Shown: positions 45,745 to 54,032, counted from the first letter of the stretch. The stretch is DNA of 64,000 bases from an uncultured Sphingomonadaceae bacterium (GCA_947493325.1 CANLQI010000001.1:872501-936500); one strand, 5' to 3'. Notes: generated from the sequence alone by a model not told the origin. Numbers and translations: made by a program.

Positions 45745-45923
45745 GGCATAGGCTCGTTGGATTTGTCGCTTGGACCACGACTATTGGGCGTTTGCGCTCT
45801 GCTTTGTTGCTGAATAGAGATTTCAGCGTTGTGCATTCTATGAATAAGTTGTTGTAATTCTTGGGTAGAATCAGGATCATCAGCTAAAGTGAGATTGTGT
45901 TGGTAGCGGACCTCCGCTACCAA
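45741..45923 (-). other. Stranded C-terminal tail of the serine recombinase (attP frame)
   Basis: The frame reads LVAEVRYQHNLTLADDPDSTQ... for 60 codons from a TTG that lies in the att core, with no Shine-Dalgarno before it. The first codons (L-V-A-E) coincide, in phase, with the recombinase codons L-V-A-E at 26630-26641. After circularisation the recombinase would run from its VAE straight into V-R-Y-Q-H-N and 56 residues of this tail. I therefore read it as the recombinase's original C-terminus, cut off by integration, not as an independent gene. A homologous tail exists at 53824-53994. Confidence 0.75.
45889..45922. other. Right end of element A: attR with inverted arm
   Basis: 21 nt at 45889-45909 are the perfect reverse complement of the left end (26632-26652). 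They are followed by 'a' and the 12-nt core 'cctccgctacca' (45911-45922), a copy of the tRNA 3' end. Segment B begins beyond it. Confidence 0.88.
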
Positions 45924-46604
45924 AATTGATCATTCGCGAAATTATTTTCTTATTTTTTATATTGCGAAATATGTAATGATATTCACTATATTGCAGAATA
46001 GTGAGCATAGGTTTATTGAAAAGTTAAGATCACTCTGGATGCCTTTGGCATCAAGAAAACACCAAACAGAAGGAGGATGCGCATGCGAATTTTTGCCATG
46101 CTTTCCAACCTCTTACCTGATTAGCGTATTTAAATTTGAAGCATTGCTCTCTTTAAATTCTAGAATAGAATAAAATCACTCTTAAGTATATCAATTGACT
46201 TTGTGCAAACAAACGCCATGCCTATCATTCTCTCGATTTACATTTTGATTTTGATTACTACGCAGAATAATTTTTGATGCATTGAGATTCTCTTTCACAG
46301 CATAAATCATTATCGAAAATTGGAGAAGTCTACGCACCCACTTAGTGGACTCAATCTTATAGCATTATGTAATATTACACCGAAAATTCAGTACATTATT
46401 GATATGTAATAGAAGCGTTTGACGAGACTTGCCTTTAAAAATGAAGTAAGTATAGAAGAGTTTGTGCATGTACAATGAGAGTGTTGTAATAGCATGATGC
46501 GCTGACACAGCGACAGGTATTGCAAAAAGTTCTGATTTAATGCTGGGATTCCTGAATGAGTAATCTTTGAAGGTTATATATAAAATGGTAACTGAGTAAT
46601 AACT
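45924..46604. other. A+T-rich gene-free start of segment B
   Basis: 680 bp of low-G+C sequence without a convincing gene: short frames only, none with both a good start and length. It presumably carries the promoter of the acyltransferase gene. No inverted-repeat ends or transposase remains were seen. Confidence 0.5.
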
Positions 46605-48425
46605 ATGCAAACCTATCGTGAAGATTTACAAGTTTTAAGAGGCTTTTCTGTTATTCTTGTGCTCCTCTATCACTTGCAGATAAAGGGCTTTGGAAATGGA
46701 TATTTAGGTGTCGATATCTTCTTTGTTCTAAGTGGATTTTTGATGGCACTTTTGGCTGAAAAGACAAGTCCGTTAGAGTTTTATAAAAGACGATTGAGGA
46801 GATTATTACCAGCTTATCTTGCAACTATATTTCTTACTACTATTGCTGTTCTCTTTATCAGTATTCCTGTAGATGCTAATCAGCGTCTAGACAGGCTTTG
46901 GTTTGATTTGTTTGGCCTAAGTAATATCGCATTCTGGCTTGAAAATTCATATTTCAGTGCTGCAGCATTTAAGCCTTTGTTAAACCTGTGGTCTTTAGGG
47001 GTGGAGTTGCAGTTTTATCTAATTGCACCTTTCTTACTTCCTCTCTTAAGAAAAAGACTAGTGGTTTTAATCGCACTAATTTTTTGTTCATTGGTATTTT
47101 CATTATTTGTCCTTACTATATCACCCAAAACAAGTTTCTTTATGATGCCAACCAGATTATGGGAATTTTTTGCTGGCGCTCTTATTGCTTGGTATCCAAT
47201 TACATTTAGAACAAAACTGACAAAAACTATAATTGGTTATATTGCTCTACTAATTCTAATTGGCGTTTTATTTTTGTATCCGTTGGAAGATAATTCTCTT
47301 AGTATTTACAGGGGTCATCCAGGCATTGCTTCAATTCTCATTGTCGTTGCTACGAGTTTAATTATAGCTATCAAATTAGAAGAAATCATTGATATCGGTA
47401 ACGTTATTGGAAGAATTTTAATTAGAATTGGAGATTACTCTTATTCAATTTATTTGACGCATTTCCCTATAATTGTACTTGTCAATTATGCTGCTTTTGG
47501 AGGTACTATTATAGGTTTTGAAAGTATGAAAGGATTGTTATTAATTATAGTATTAACGTTTATTACTTCTTTCTTGATGTATAATTATGTAGAGGTGTTT
47601 AGGGGCAAGAAACAGTCAAAATTACTTCTAGCTACTCTTTCGGCTGGAATAATAAGTGTTGGTGTGTTTGGTTCACATATCAATCAATCTGGTTATAGCA
47701 GCGCGCAAAATCGAATTTTTGGTGCTTGGGAGGATAGAGCATATTATCGCTGTGGAAAGATGGCTCGTATTATTGCTCCAACTGAAACAACCTGTCGATT
47801 GGGTGCGGTTGACAACAATAATCGCGTATTATTGCTTGGTAATAGTCATGCTGATGCAATCAAAGTTTCTTTTGCAGATGTAATGGATGCTAATGATTTT
47901 TCTACATATTTTTACGTAGCTAACAATCCTCTTATGTCTTCAGGCACGAATGCAAAGAATTTGGCGAATGATGTAACGCGACTTAATATTCGAAGCGTGG
48001 TTATTCACTTTAGTCCAACTTTTTATGATGATAATAAAAATATTGAGCGTCTTAAAAACTTTAATAAGCTTATGAAAGAAAATGATGTTAATGTTTTCTT
48101 CATTGCACCTGTTCCTGTCTACGATGTACACATACCTAGAGCGATGATTGAGCATAGTTACGAATCAGACTATTCGTTACCCAATCAAAACATTGATACA
48201 TATTTTAAAAATAGTGCCAAATTTTTTGATTATGTACATGAGAATAAAATTGGTCAGTCTAAAATATTCTCCCCTCATGAGGCCTTATGTTTAGATCGAT
48301 TATGTGTATTTGAAGATAATAATACTCCATATTATTTTGATTCTGATCATCTAACAATTTCTGGATCTAAAAAGTTAATTCCTATGTTCAATGATCTTGC
48401 AATGATATTAAAATTAAATAATTAA
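46605..48425 (+). CDS. OafA/YrhL-type acyltransferase with SGNH domain
   Basis: An O-acetyltransferase of surface polysaccharides. The N-terminal acyltransferase-3 domain (about 1-345) has ten or more membrane helices and starts YREDLQVLRGFSVILVLLYHL, with GYLGVDIFFVLSGFLM and RRLRRLLPAYL. The C-terminal domain (about 380-606) is SGNH-type, with LLLGNSHADAIKVSF and DSDHLTISGSKKL. The gene is strikingly A+T-rich compared with the core genes, so it was probably acquired from a low-G+C donor. Modifying O-antigen or capsule could change phage receptors, which fits its place beside defence genes. Confidence 0.9.
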   Translation: MQTYREDLQVLRGFSVILVLLYHLQIKGFGNGYLGVDIFFVLSGFLMALLAEKTSPLEFYKRRLRRLLPAYLATIFLTTIAVLFISIPVDANQRLDRLWFDLFGLSNIAFWLENSYFSAAAFKPLLNLWSLGVELQFYLIAPFLLPLLRKRLVVLIALIFCSLVFSLFVLTISPKTSFFMMPTRLWEFFAGALIAWYPITFRTKLTKTIIGYIALLILIGVLFLYPLEDNSLSIYRGHPGIASILIVVATSLIIAIKLEEIIDIGNVIGRILIRIGDYSYSIYLTHFPIIVLVNYAAFGGTIIGFESMKGLLLIIVLTFITSFLMYNYVEVFRGKKQSKLLLATLSAGIISVGVFGSHINQSGYSSAQNRIFGAWEDRAYYRCGKMARIIAPTETTCRLGAVDNNNRVLLLGNSHADAIKVSFADVMDANDFSTYFYVANNPLMSSGTNAKNLANDVTRLNIRSVVIHFSPTFYDDNKNIERLKNFNKLMKENDVNVFFIAPVPVYDVHIPRAMIEHSYESDYSLPNQNIDTYFKNSAKFFDYVHENKIGQSKIFSPHEALCLDRLCVFEDNNTPYYFDSDHLTISGSKKLIPMFNDLAMILKLNN

Positions 48426-48818
48426 TAATTATTGAAAAATGGCAATTTCTTTAAAACAAAGATAATAAAAACTATTTTATAATTATAATTTAATATTACA
48501 TATTTTCTATAATATATTAACTTGATTTATTTTCACATTAATTTTTTGATTTTATGGCTTGTTCAAGTGAATTTAGTCAACTTAGAATATATAAGAACCA
48601 TATTATCTTAGGAAATTATAATCTAATTACATAGAGAAATCATTATATCTTGAGAGCTTCCTGCGCTAACATTTAAGACAGGTCTTTTATGAATAGAGGG
48701 AATGACCAATGTGACTCCATCGCACATATGGGTCTGATTCCTAGGACCGATTGAAAAGTTACAGCTTTACGGGTTTGTCCAGAGTTCATCCGCGTACTGA
48801 ACTAATGGTTTCTGCATC
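48426..48818. other. A+T-rich gene-free stretch in segment B
   Basis: About 390 bp, extremely A+T-rich up to 48650, then mixed. No gene or repeat recognised. The last part, up to 48873, leads into the junction with duplicated host DNA. Confidence 0.5.
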
Positions 48819-49274
48819 CTATTTAGTGAATATTATCTCTGTACCTAGAGCTTGAAGTTCTTCGCCCAATTTGCTGCGGCGGCGTATGGCAAAAAGGTTG
48901 CGGGCATTGGCGCCCGGACAGTCAAGCATGCGCGGACTGCCACCTGTCGCCCATATCAGATAGTCGTAGGTCAGAATTTCATCGCTGGCGAGGGTGATGT
49001 GCCAGTCCATTGCATCAACCGCGGCGACACGCTTACCGGTCATCAGATCGATATCACGCTCTTCCCAGAAGTCTTCGGGCCGCAGCAACATGCGCTCGAA
49101 CGGTTTTTCACCGGCCAGATATTCTTTGGAAAGGGGCGGACGTTCGTAGGGTGGCACGCGTTCATCCCCGATCAGCGCAATCGAACCTTCATAATTCATC
49201 TGACGGAGCGATATCGCCGCCTGTGCGCCCGCATGGCCGGCACCTACAATAATCACGCTATAGTGATCCTGCAT
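48819..49274 (-). pseudogene. Truncated copy of the FAD reductase gene
   Basis: Codons 1-133 are the same as the start of the reductase at 25134-26369, including the Shine-Dalgarno. At 48874 the match ends abruptly and the frame continues for 18 foreign codons (KLGEELQALGTEIIFTK) to a stop. Both the second half of the FAD site and the NAD domain are missing, so it cannot be functional as a reductase. It is part of the host block duplicated from 25969-26619. Confidence 0.92.
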
Positions 49275-49524
49275 ATTTTTCCCCTTATTCCCGACCGCAA
49301 TTTGGCGGTTTATGGGGGGCATTACAAGCGGCTTTGCTAGAAGTCTGCGCTATTTTGGCAAATGATGCCGGTTTTTGTTGACCGCAAAGCAGAGGCAAAT
49401 TATAGCCCGCGCCTTGCAGGCACGAAGCAATCGCCGAATATCGGCGGTCTGGCCACATTCGTGCATCTGGCGGAGTAGCTCAGGTGGTTAGAGCAGTGGA
49501 ATCATAATCCATGTGTCGGGGGTT
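48874..49524. repeat. Second copy of the duplicated host segment
   Basis: A direct repeat of 25969-26619 at offset 22,905. It ends inside the tRNA T loop, where C26620 corresponds to T49525. No other differences were seen where compared. Confidence 0.9.
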
Positions 49525-49545
49525 TGAGTCCCTCCTTCTCTACCA
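49469..49545 (+). tRNA. Hybrid tRNA-Met(CAT) copy, probably defective
   Basis: The first 56 nt are as in the tRNA at 26564. The 3' part differs: T loop TTTGAGT instead of TTCGAGT (loss of C56, which normally pairs with G19), and acceptor strand CTTCTCT instead of CTCCGCT. That creates a C3xU70 mismatch and a G.U pair in the acceptor stem. CCA is encoded. The altered 3' end was presumably brought in by element C. Its antisense still reads VEKEGLKPPTHGL, like a recombinase tail, but no recombinase gene follows. Confidence 0.75.
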
Positions 49546-49600
49546 TTTTACTAAATAAAAACAATAACTTAGCATAACATGCGTTGCCAAAGAAGCGACA

Positions 49601-51334
49601 CTAAAAATCAATAGGTCGTATAGCTTCAGTGCCGAACCAATCCTGTAATGTGGCGAGCGCGGGTGCCGATAACTCTTGTGTAAATAGAAGAGCTAGTCGT
49701 GTTTTTGCCCTTGAGCAGCAAACGTAGAAAAGATTCCGATTTCGCTCATATGTCGCCTGCCTATCAGATGGCACACCATTTTGTTCCCATTCCAGCATTT
49801 GACCGAAGTTGTAATGATTCCAGCCACGGCCAAACACCGCCAAGACATTCTCAAACTCCCGACCTTTCACCCCATGCTTAGTTTCGAACGGTGAATGACC
49901 GTCCAGATATCGGACAAGAGACTGGACTTCTGAGTAAGCAACAGAACGCAAGCTCTCGAATTCAGCAAGTCGTCTATCCATTTCCTCTCCTGCTTCCGTA
50001 TCGAAAGCCGAGAGCTTATCTTCCAGTTTCAACATTTCGTCAGGAAGGGATGGAATCCCAGCTGTCTTGATAAAATCGACAACCTCTCCAATCGTAGCAT
50101 CAGTAGTGAGAGACGAGAGCTCGGTCATTATTGACGACCATCGATCTTTGTCCGCAGCTCCCCTTACGGCTGGTATCTTCATAGAAAACGCTTCCATCAT
50201 TTCTCCGAAGCGCTTTTCACTGAAAGCTCTTAGTGCAGGCTCAAGGCTTTCCTTGAAAAATTTCAAATGTGGATGTTCGGGAACATACCAGTCATCGCGG
50301 AAGCGAAATGTGCCAACAATATTCGAATGACCTTGTTCTGCTGCGAGTACTCGGTGAGTAAGCATTAGAACTTTGGTTTCCTCATCTGCAAAGCTCCAAC
50401 CCTGTGCCTCTAGCAACTCCACGGCTCTCTCGTATGCTGCGCGAGCCTCACCTTCAGGCAAATCCCCGCTCCAGTGCCCACCTTTTCGGCGTGTCCCCAC
50501 CCAATCATTCGTATGGAGTATCACGACTTCACCTGTGCTGTTCGGGTCTTCACCAAGCTGAGGAAGATCAGGACGGATCAGGTTGAGCTTATCGATGATT
50601 GTTTGGGTAGATCGAAAGTTGGCATTTTTCCCAATCTGCGTGACGGATTGATGAGAGATTTCGCCACACCCATCACCATAAATCTTTTGCCAGTGATCAC
50701 CAAAAAATCCGAATTGCGGACCTGACGCTTGATCCAGGAAATGTTCCTCAATGGCCGCAGCCCAATTCACGTCCGTGTCTTGGTATTCGTCAATGAGGAT
50801 GATCGGGAAACGAGCTGTTAGCAGAGCCCGAAACTTTGGATTTTCCATGAATGCGATGGTGAGAGGAATTACATCATCATGATGCAGTGACAGAGTATCA
50901 TCGGTGATGAACCTAAACCCCAAATTATAGTCCACACGTCGACTCTCGATACCGCCAGGCTCTTCCAGCTTCTCTGTCCAAGAATCCATTTCAGCTACTT
51001 GGGAACGCAGTTGTTTCTGAAATCCGCCGAGCAGTGACCAACAGAACGAGTGAATTGTAGAAACCTGGATTAGCGGATGATGGCCAATCCGGCCTGCAAT
51101 CTCGTTCGCAGCAACATTGGTATATGTAATACAAGCCACACGCTGCTGTTTACGTGATAGGTCACCTTGTCGATTGGCAATTAGCCACCTTAAGGCACGC
51201 ACAAGTGAATAAGTTTTCCCCGCTCCTGCACCTGCATCCAGACGGAAGCTTTCACCCGTTTCTAGGCATTTGTACAGTTTAGTCAGTGCTTGTTCGCTGG
51301 CGGCTTCGGCAGGTGTGAGGTCTTCAGTTGGCAT
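49601..51334 (-). CDS. gajB: Gabija protein GajB (UvrD/PcrA-like helicase)
   Basis: Superfamily I helicase of a Gabija anti-phage system. Walker A is in RLDAGAGAGKTYSLVRAL (about residue 32-48), motif Ia VACITYTNVAANEIAGR, motif II LIDEYQDTDVNW, motif III GDHWQKIYGDG, and near the C-terminus FYVCCSRAKTRLALLF. The ATG at 51334 (MPTEDLTPAEAASEQ) has 'gagga' just upstream and overlaps the gajA stop by 11 nt; an ATG at 51373 is less likely. The product is 577 aa. GajB senses DNA ends and activates GajA in studied systems. Confidence 0.85.
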   Translation of the reverse strand: MPTEDLTPAEAASEQALTKLYKCLETGESFRLDAGAGAGKTYSLVRALRWLIANRQGDLSRKQQRVACITYTNVAANEIAGRIGHHPLIQVSTIHSFCWSLLGGFQKQLRSQVAEMDSWTEKLEEPGGIESRRVDYNLGFRFITDDTLSLHHDDVIPLTIAFMENPKFRALLTARFPIILIDEYQDTDVNWAAAIEEHFLDQASGPQFGFFGDHWQKIYGDGCGEISHQSVTQIGKNANFRSTQTIIDKLNLIRPDLPQLGEDPNSTGEVVILHTNDWVGTRRKGGHWSGDLPEGEARAAYERAVELLEAQGWSFADEETKVLMLTHRVLAAEQGHSNIVGTFRFRDDWYVPEHPHLKFFKESLEPALRAFSEKRFGEMMEAFSMKIPAVRGAADKDRWSSIMTELSSLTTDATIGEVVDFIKTAGIPSLPDEMLKLEDKLSAFDTEAGEEMDRRLAEFESLRSVAYSEVQSLVRYLDGHSPFETKHGVKGREFENVLAVFGRGWNHYNFGQMLEWEQNGVPSDRQATYERNRNLFYVCCSRAKTRLALLFTQELSAPALATLQDWFGTEAIRPIDF

Positions 51335-53375
51335 CTTGTTCCTCAGTGGAATCAGAGTCCAAGTTTGCTTCATCTTCGAACAGCCATTCTAACCCCTCTT
51401 GGATGTATTTTGGTGTATCCCAATCCACGTTCTTAATCGCATAATCCAATGCGAACTTAGACTTCTTACTTTGTGAAGCGACCGTAAACGCCTCTTCCTC
51501 CAACTCCTCTAAGGTTTCGGCTTGCAATTCGAACTTCTCCGAGTTTCTCAGAATAAACGCGTCTTCGAAAGTTCGCCCGCAAGCACCCGTTTCATGATCG
51601 GGAATTTGATAAGCAATTCGCTTCCGCTCACTGCACTTTTCTTCATCTGCCTTCGCTAGCAAACTTGCAATTTCGCAAGGCGTATCATCTGAAAACCAAG
51701 CCCTGATAGTTGCATTGCTGGTCTGACTTCCTTCGTTGACGCGAACGGCCTTGAATTTTCCCGCTCCATCCTCCTGAGCAACCGAGTCAAGGTCAGTCAC
51801 GATCAGCGTTTTTAGTTCAAGAAAATCGAGAAGATCAAAAAAGATATGAGCGTAGGCTCCTCCAACTTCCATCACGGTGGTATATTGGGATGACGGGTCA
51901 ATTTGATTTTCCTGGCTGGTATCCAGTTTTTCAATCATAACTGGGATCATCAGTCGCTCGCTCATTCCCTCAACCAAAATAGCTTTGTCGGCAAAGAAGA
52001 GGTCGCAACGAGTTAGGGTAAGATATTTGTGTAGGAAACTCAGGGCCTCTTCGCTCGTGGTGTCCAGCCCGGACCGTAGATCTTTGACCTCCGCATGGCA
52101 AACCTCATGATCAATTTGCGACCGCTTACACAAAAAATAACGTATGCACTTAAATCCAGCTTCGTTAGCTACATGCGAAGAGTGAGTTGAGACTACAAAC
52201 TGGACGGGCCACTTAACCGCGTCTTCGTCAGCAGCAATCAAGTCCTCGACTAGTTTCTTAAGCTTCCTGATGAACACCTCTTGCATCTGCGGGTGTAAGT
52301 GCGCCTCAGGCTCTTCAATGAAAATTACTTGCAGGCCTGGTGGTTCAGGATTTGCACGAAAGCGCTTATAATAGCTGACGATCCGCATAAGAATGAGAAT
52401 GAGGTTGCGAACCCCGAGGCCATTATACGACTCGGGTAGTGCAATGCCAGAATGCCCAGCATAGCGAATCTTTGTGAAGTTCTTGAGCAAGCGCACAACA
52501 TCCAGCGTTGTCTCTGTCAAAAGCTGAGCATCGTTCAACGCTGGAAAGCCGAGCGTTCCTAACGAAGGTAAAAGCTCGTCAAGTTGGCCTTGCACGTTTG
52601 TGTCCAGAGAAGACCGCACCTTCTCGATTGCCTTCTCTAATTCTGCGGCGAGCTCTTTATCCTTTGCGTCAGCGTTGGGCGCTCGTGCAGCCAAGAAAAG
52701 CTGTTCCAGCACCCGCCCTAAAACATCGGCTTCGCCATGATTATCGTCATCCAACCCTCTCTGAGCGTTGATAAATCCAGAATCTAGAAGCGCAGATATG
52801 TCGTTTGTCTGTAGATTTCTGGTGTTGTCAGGATCGTTCGGGTCTTCAGCCCAAATTCTGATACCGTAGTTCTCTGGAACACGTTCCTTTAGGGAATCAA
52901 AGAGAGCCTTCGCGCCTTCATCAGTCCCAAGATTGTCTGGTAAATCGGTGAAGAGCTCTGCAAGGCGCCCATTCCTAAGGCCATATTCTAAAACAGCGAC
53001 AGCTTGCCTTGCATCTGGGTCAAGGTCGACAATCAGAGGTGCTAACGCACCAAAATCATCGCTTGTTGGGTCATACTGAAAAGTTAGGCGTAGACTGATT
53101 GATGGTAGATGGCCTCTAATAATTTCTTCACTTTTATTCTCGGATCGCGCCTTTGCAGCTTCTAGAAAATTGCGATAACAAGCAGTCGAGAAATCCTCGA
53201 TCTTAAAGCTCGGTGGTCGTTCGCCCGAAAATCTTCTCAAAAGCTCGTATAGCGAGGTCTTTCCACTATTGTTACGGCCAACGACTAGAGTTGTTAACTC
53301 TTCAAGTTCCAAATCTATTTTCGAGAGTAGCCGAAAGTTCTCAACAGCAATTTTATGCAAAATTATTGATTTCAT
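51324..53375 (-). CDS. gajA: Gabija protein GajA (OLD-family ATPase-TOPRIM nuclease)
   Basis: An OLD-family (class 2) nuclease. The ABC-type ATPase domain has GRNNSGKTS (33-41) and the Walker B/signature region VIFIEEPEAHLHPQMQE (about 348-364). The TOPRIM domain has ILVEGMSERLMIPV (catalytic Glu, about 465) and LIVTDLDSVAQ (DxD). The C-terminus is acidic. At 683 aa it is about 100 residues longer than the best-known GajA. Its pairing with a downstream UvrD-like gene is the defining feature of Gabija. Upstream, 53376-53567 holds the promoter. Confidence 0.88.
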   Translation of the reverse strand: MKSIILHKIAVENFRLLSKIDLELEELTTLVVGRNNSGKTSLYELLRRFSGERPPSFKIEDFSTACYRNFLEAAKARSENKSEEIIRGHLPSISLRLTFQYDPTSDDFGALAPLIVDLDPDARQAVAVLEYGLRNGRLAELFTDLPDNLGTDEGAKALFDSLKERVPENYGIRIWAEDPNDPDNTRNLQTNDISALLDSGFINAQRGLDDDNHGEADVLGRVLEQLFLAARAPNADAKDKELAAELEKAIEKVRSSLDTNVQGQLDELLPSLGTLGFPALNDAQLLTETTLDVVRLLKNFTKIRYAGHSGIALPESYNGLGVRNLILILMRIVSYYKRFRANPEPPGLQVIFIEEPEAHLHPQMQEVFIRKLKKLVEDLIAADEDAVKWPVQFVVSTHSSHVANEAGFKCIRYFLCKRSQIDHEVCHAEVKDLRSGLDTTSEEALSFLHKYLTLTRCDLFFADKAILVEGMSERLMIPVMIEKLDTSQENQIDPSSQYTTVMEVGGAYAHIFFDLLDFLELKTLIVTDLDSVAQEDGAGKFKAVRVNEGSQTSNATIRAWFSDDTPCEIASLLAKADEEKCSERKRIAYQIPDHETGACGRTFEDAFILRNSEKFELQAETLEELEEEAFTVASQSKKSKFALDYAIKNVDWDTPKYIQEGLEWLFEDEANLDSDSTEEQDAN

Positions 53376-53567
53376 TCGAAGATACTATCTCATGTTGCGA
53401 CGTGTGGGCAAGATGATCATACCTAAGTGTGAGCTGTATCGTGAGCTCAGCACAACCCCAAATATACGCTAAAGCGTATAAAACAGAGATATACGGTTTA
53501 GCGTATGGGGTAGCCTCAAGAAAGGCACAAAAAACGAAATTTCGCACAACACATTAAACGAAAAATA

Positions 53568-53831
53568 CTACAGACGGTCTATCAAAGTGACGCTGCGCCC
53601 AATCTCTGAGGATGGATACAATCTCTTTCCTGTGAGCGACACACCAATCAGGGGGTCGTAGTAAAAACCACGTTCTGGCAGTTCAATACACATTTCTAGC
53701 ACCCAACTCTCAGGAACATTTTCTACACCTGAAGCCAAATCGAAAGCACCAGAGATATGTGCTCTCAGGCCGCCCTCCAGGATAGCCTGATACCCGATCA
53801 AATCTTGAGGGTTTCGCGGGACGCTAAACAT
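53568..53831 (-). CDS. Small conserved att-proximal protein (copy in element C)
   Basis: An 87-aa homologue of the 83-aa protein at 45493-45744; conserved parts are HISGAFDLASGV and GVSLTGKRLYPSSEIG. The ATG at 53831 (MFSVPRNPQDLIGYQ) overlaps the stop of the recombinase-like tail, mirroring element A; the frame is open to 53870. Function unknown. Its retention in an element without a recombinase suggests that it either has its own role or is a recent remnant. Confidence 0.7.
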   Translation of the reverse strand: MFSVPRNPQDLIGYQAILEGGLRAHISGAFDLASGVENVPESWVLEMCIELPERGFYYDPLIGVSLTGKRLYPSSEIGRSVTLIDRL

Positions 53832-53994
53832 CGTTTTTACGCCCCCGCTCGTGTTTGGTTTTTGCGCCACTTAACGAAGCGTCAGGAGTGACGTTTACGG
53901 TGGTTAAACGGCGAAGAAACTCCTGCAAAACAGCGGTAGCTGTGGGTTTGCCATCAGGTGTGAGACTCTGTTGGCAAGGAACCTCCGCTACCAA
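53824..53994 (-). other. Second stranded recombinase-like C-terminal tail
   Basis: Reading leftward from the att core in the same phase as in element A gives LVAEVPCQQSLTPDGKPTAT... for 56 codons to a TAG at 53824. It shares with the element A tail the VAEV start, Q-x-x-L-T-x-D, the P-x-x-T-x-x-L-Q-x-x-x-x-R spacing and the overlap with the small gene downstream. No recombinase gene is attached, so it looks like the leftover of one. Confidence 0.65.
53960..53993. other. Right end of element C: att arm and core
   Basis: The 21-nt arm at 53960-53980 matches the element A right arm (45889-45909) at 15 of 21 positions, followed by 'a' and the 12-nt core 'cctccgctacca' (53982-53993). After this the sequence continues into the tRNA terminator, so this is the true outer border of the island. 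Confidence 0.82.
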
Positions 53995-53998
53995 TTCA

Positions 53999-54032
53999 TG
54001 ACGGCGCTATTCCAAATAGGCAGCGCCGTTTG
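53999..54032 (+). terminator. Original tRNA-Met terminator, now beyond the island
   Basis: 'gacggcgct' (54000-54008) and 'agcgccgtt' (54022-54030) form a G+C-rich stem followed by 'tt'. It begins 6 nt after the att core copy, where the tRNA gene's own terminator would lie on an empty chromosome. Confidence 0.7.

Noticed and set aside
45741-45923. 60-aa frame as an independent gene at the right end of element A
   Set aside because: It begins with TTG inside the att core, has no Shine-Dalgarno, and is in phase with the recombinase. It is better explained as the recombinase tail cut off by integration.
45924-49468. Insertion sequence carrying segment B
   Set aside because: No transposase frame, terminal inverted repeats or target-site duplication could be found at either end.
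49469-49545. Second functional tRNA-Met
   Set aside because: The acceptor mismatch C3xU70 and loss of C56 make normal function doubtful, so it is listed only as a hybrid copy.
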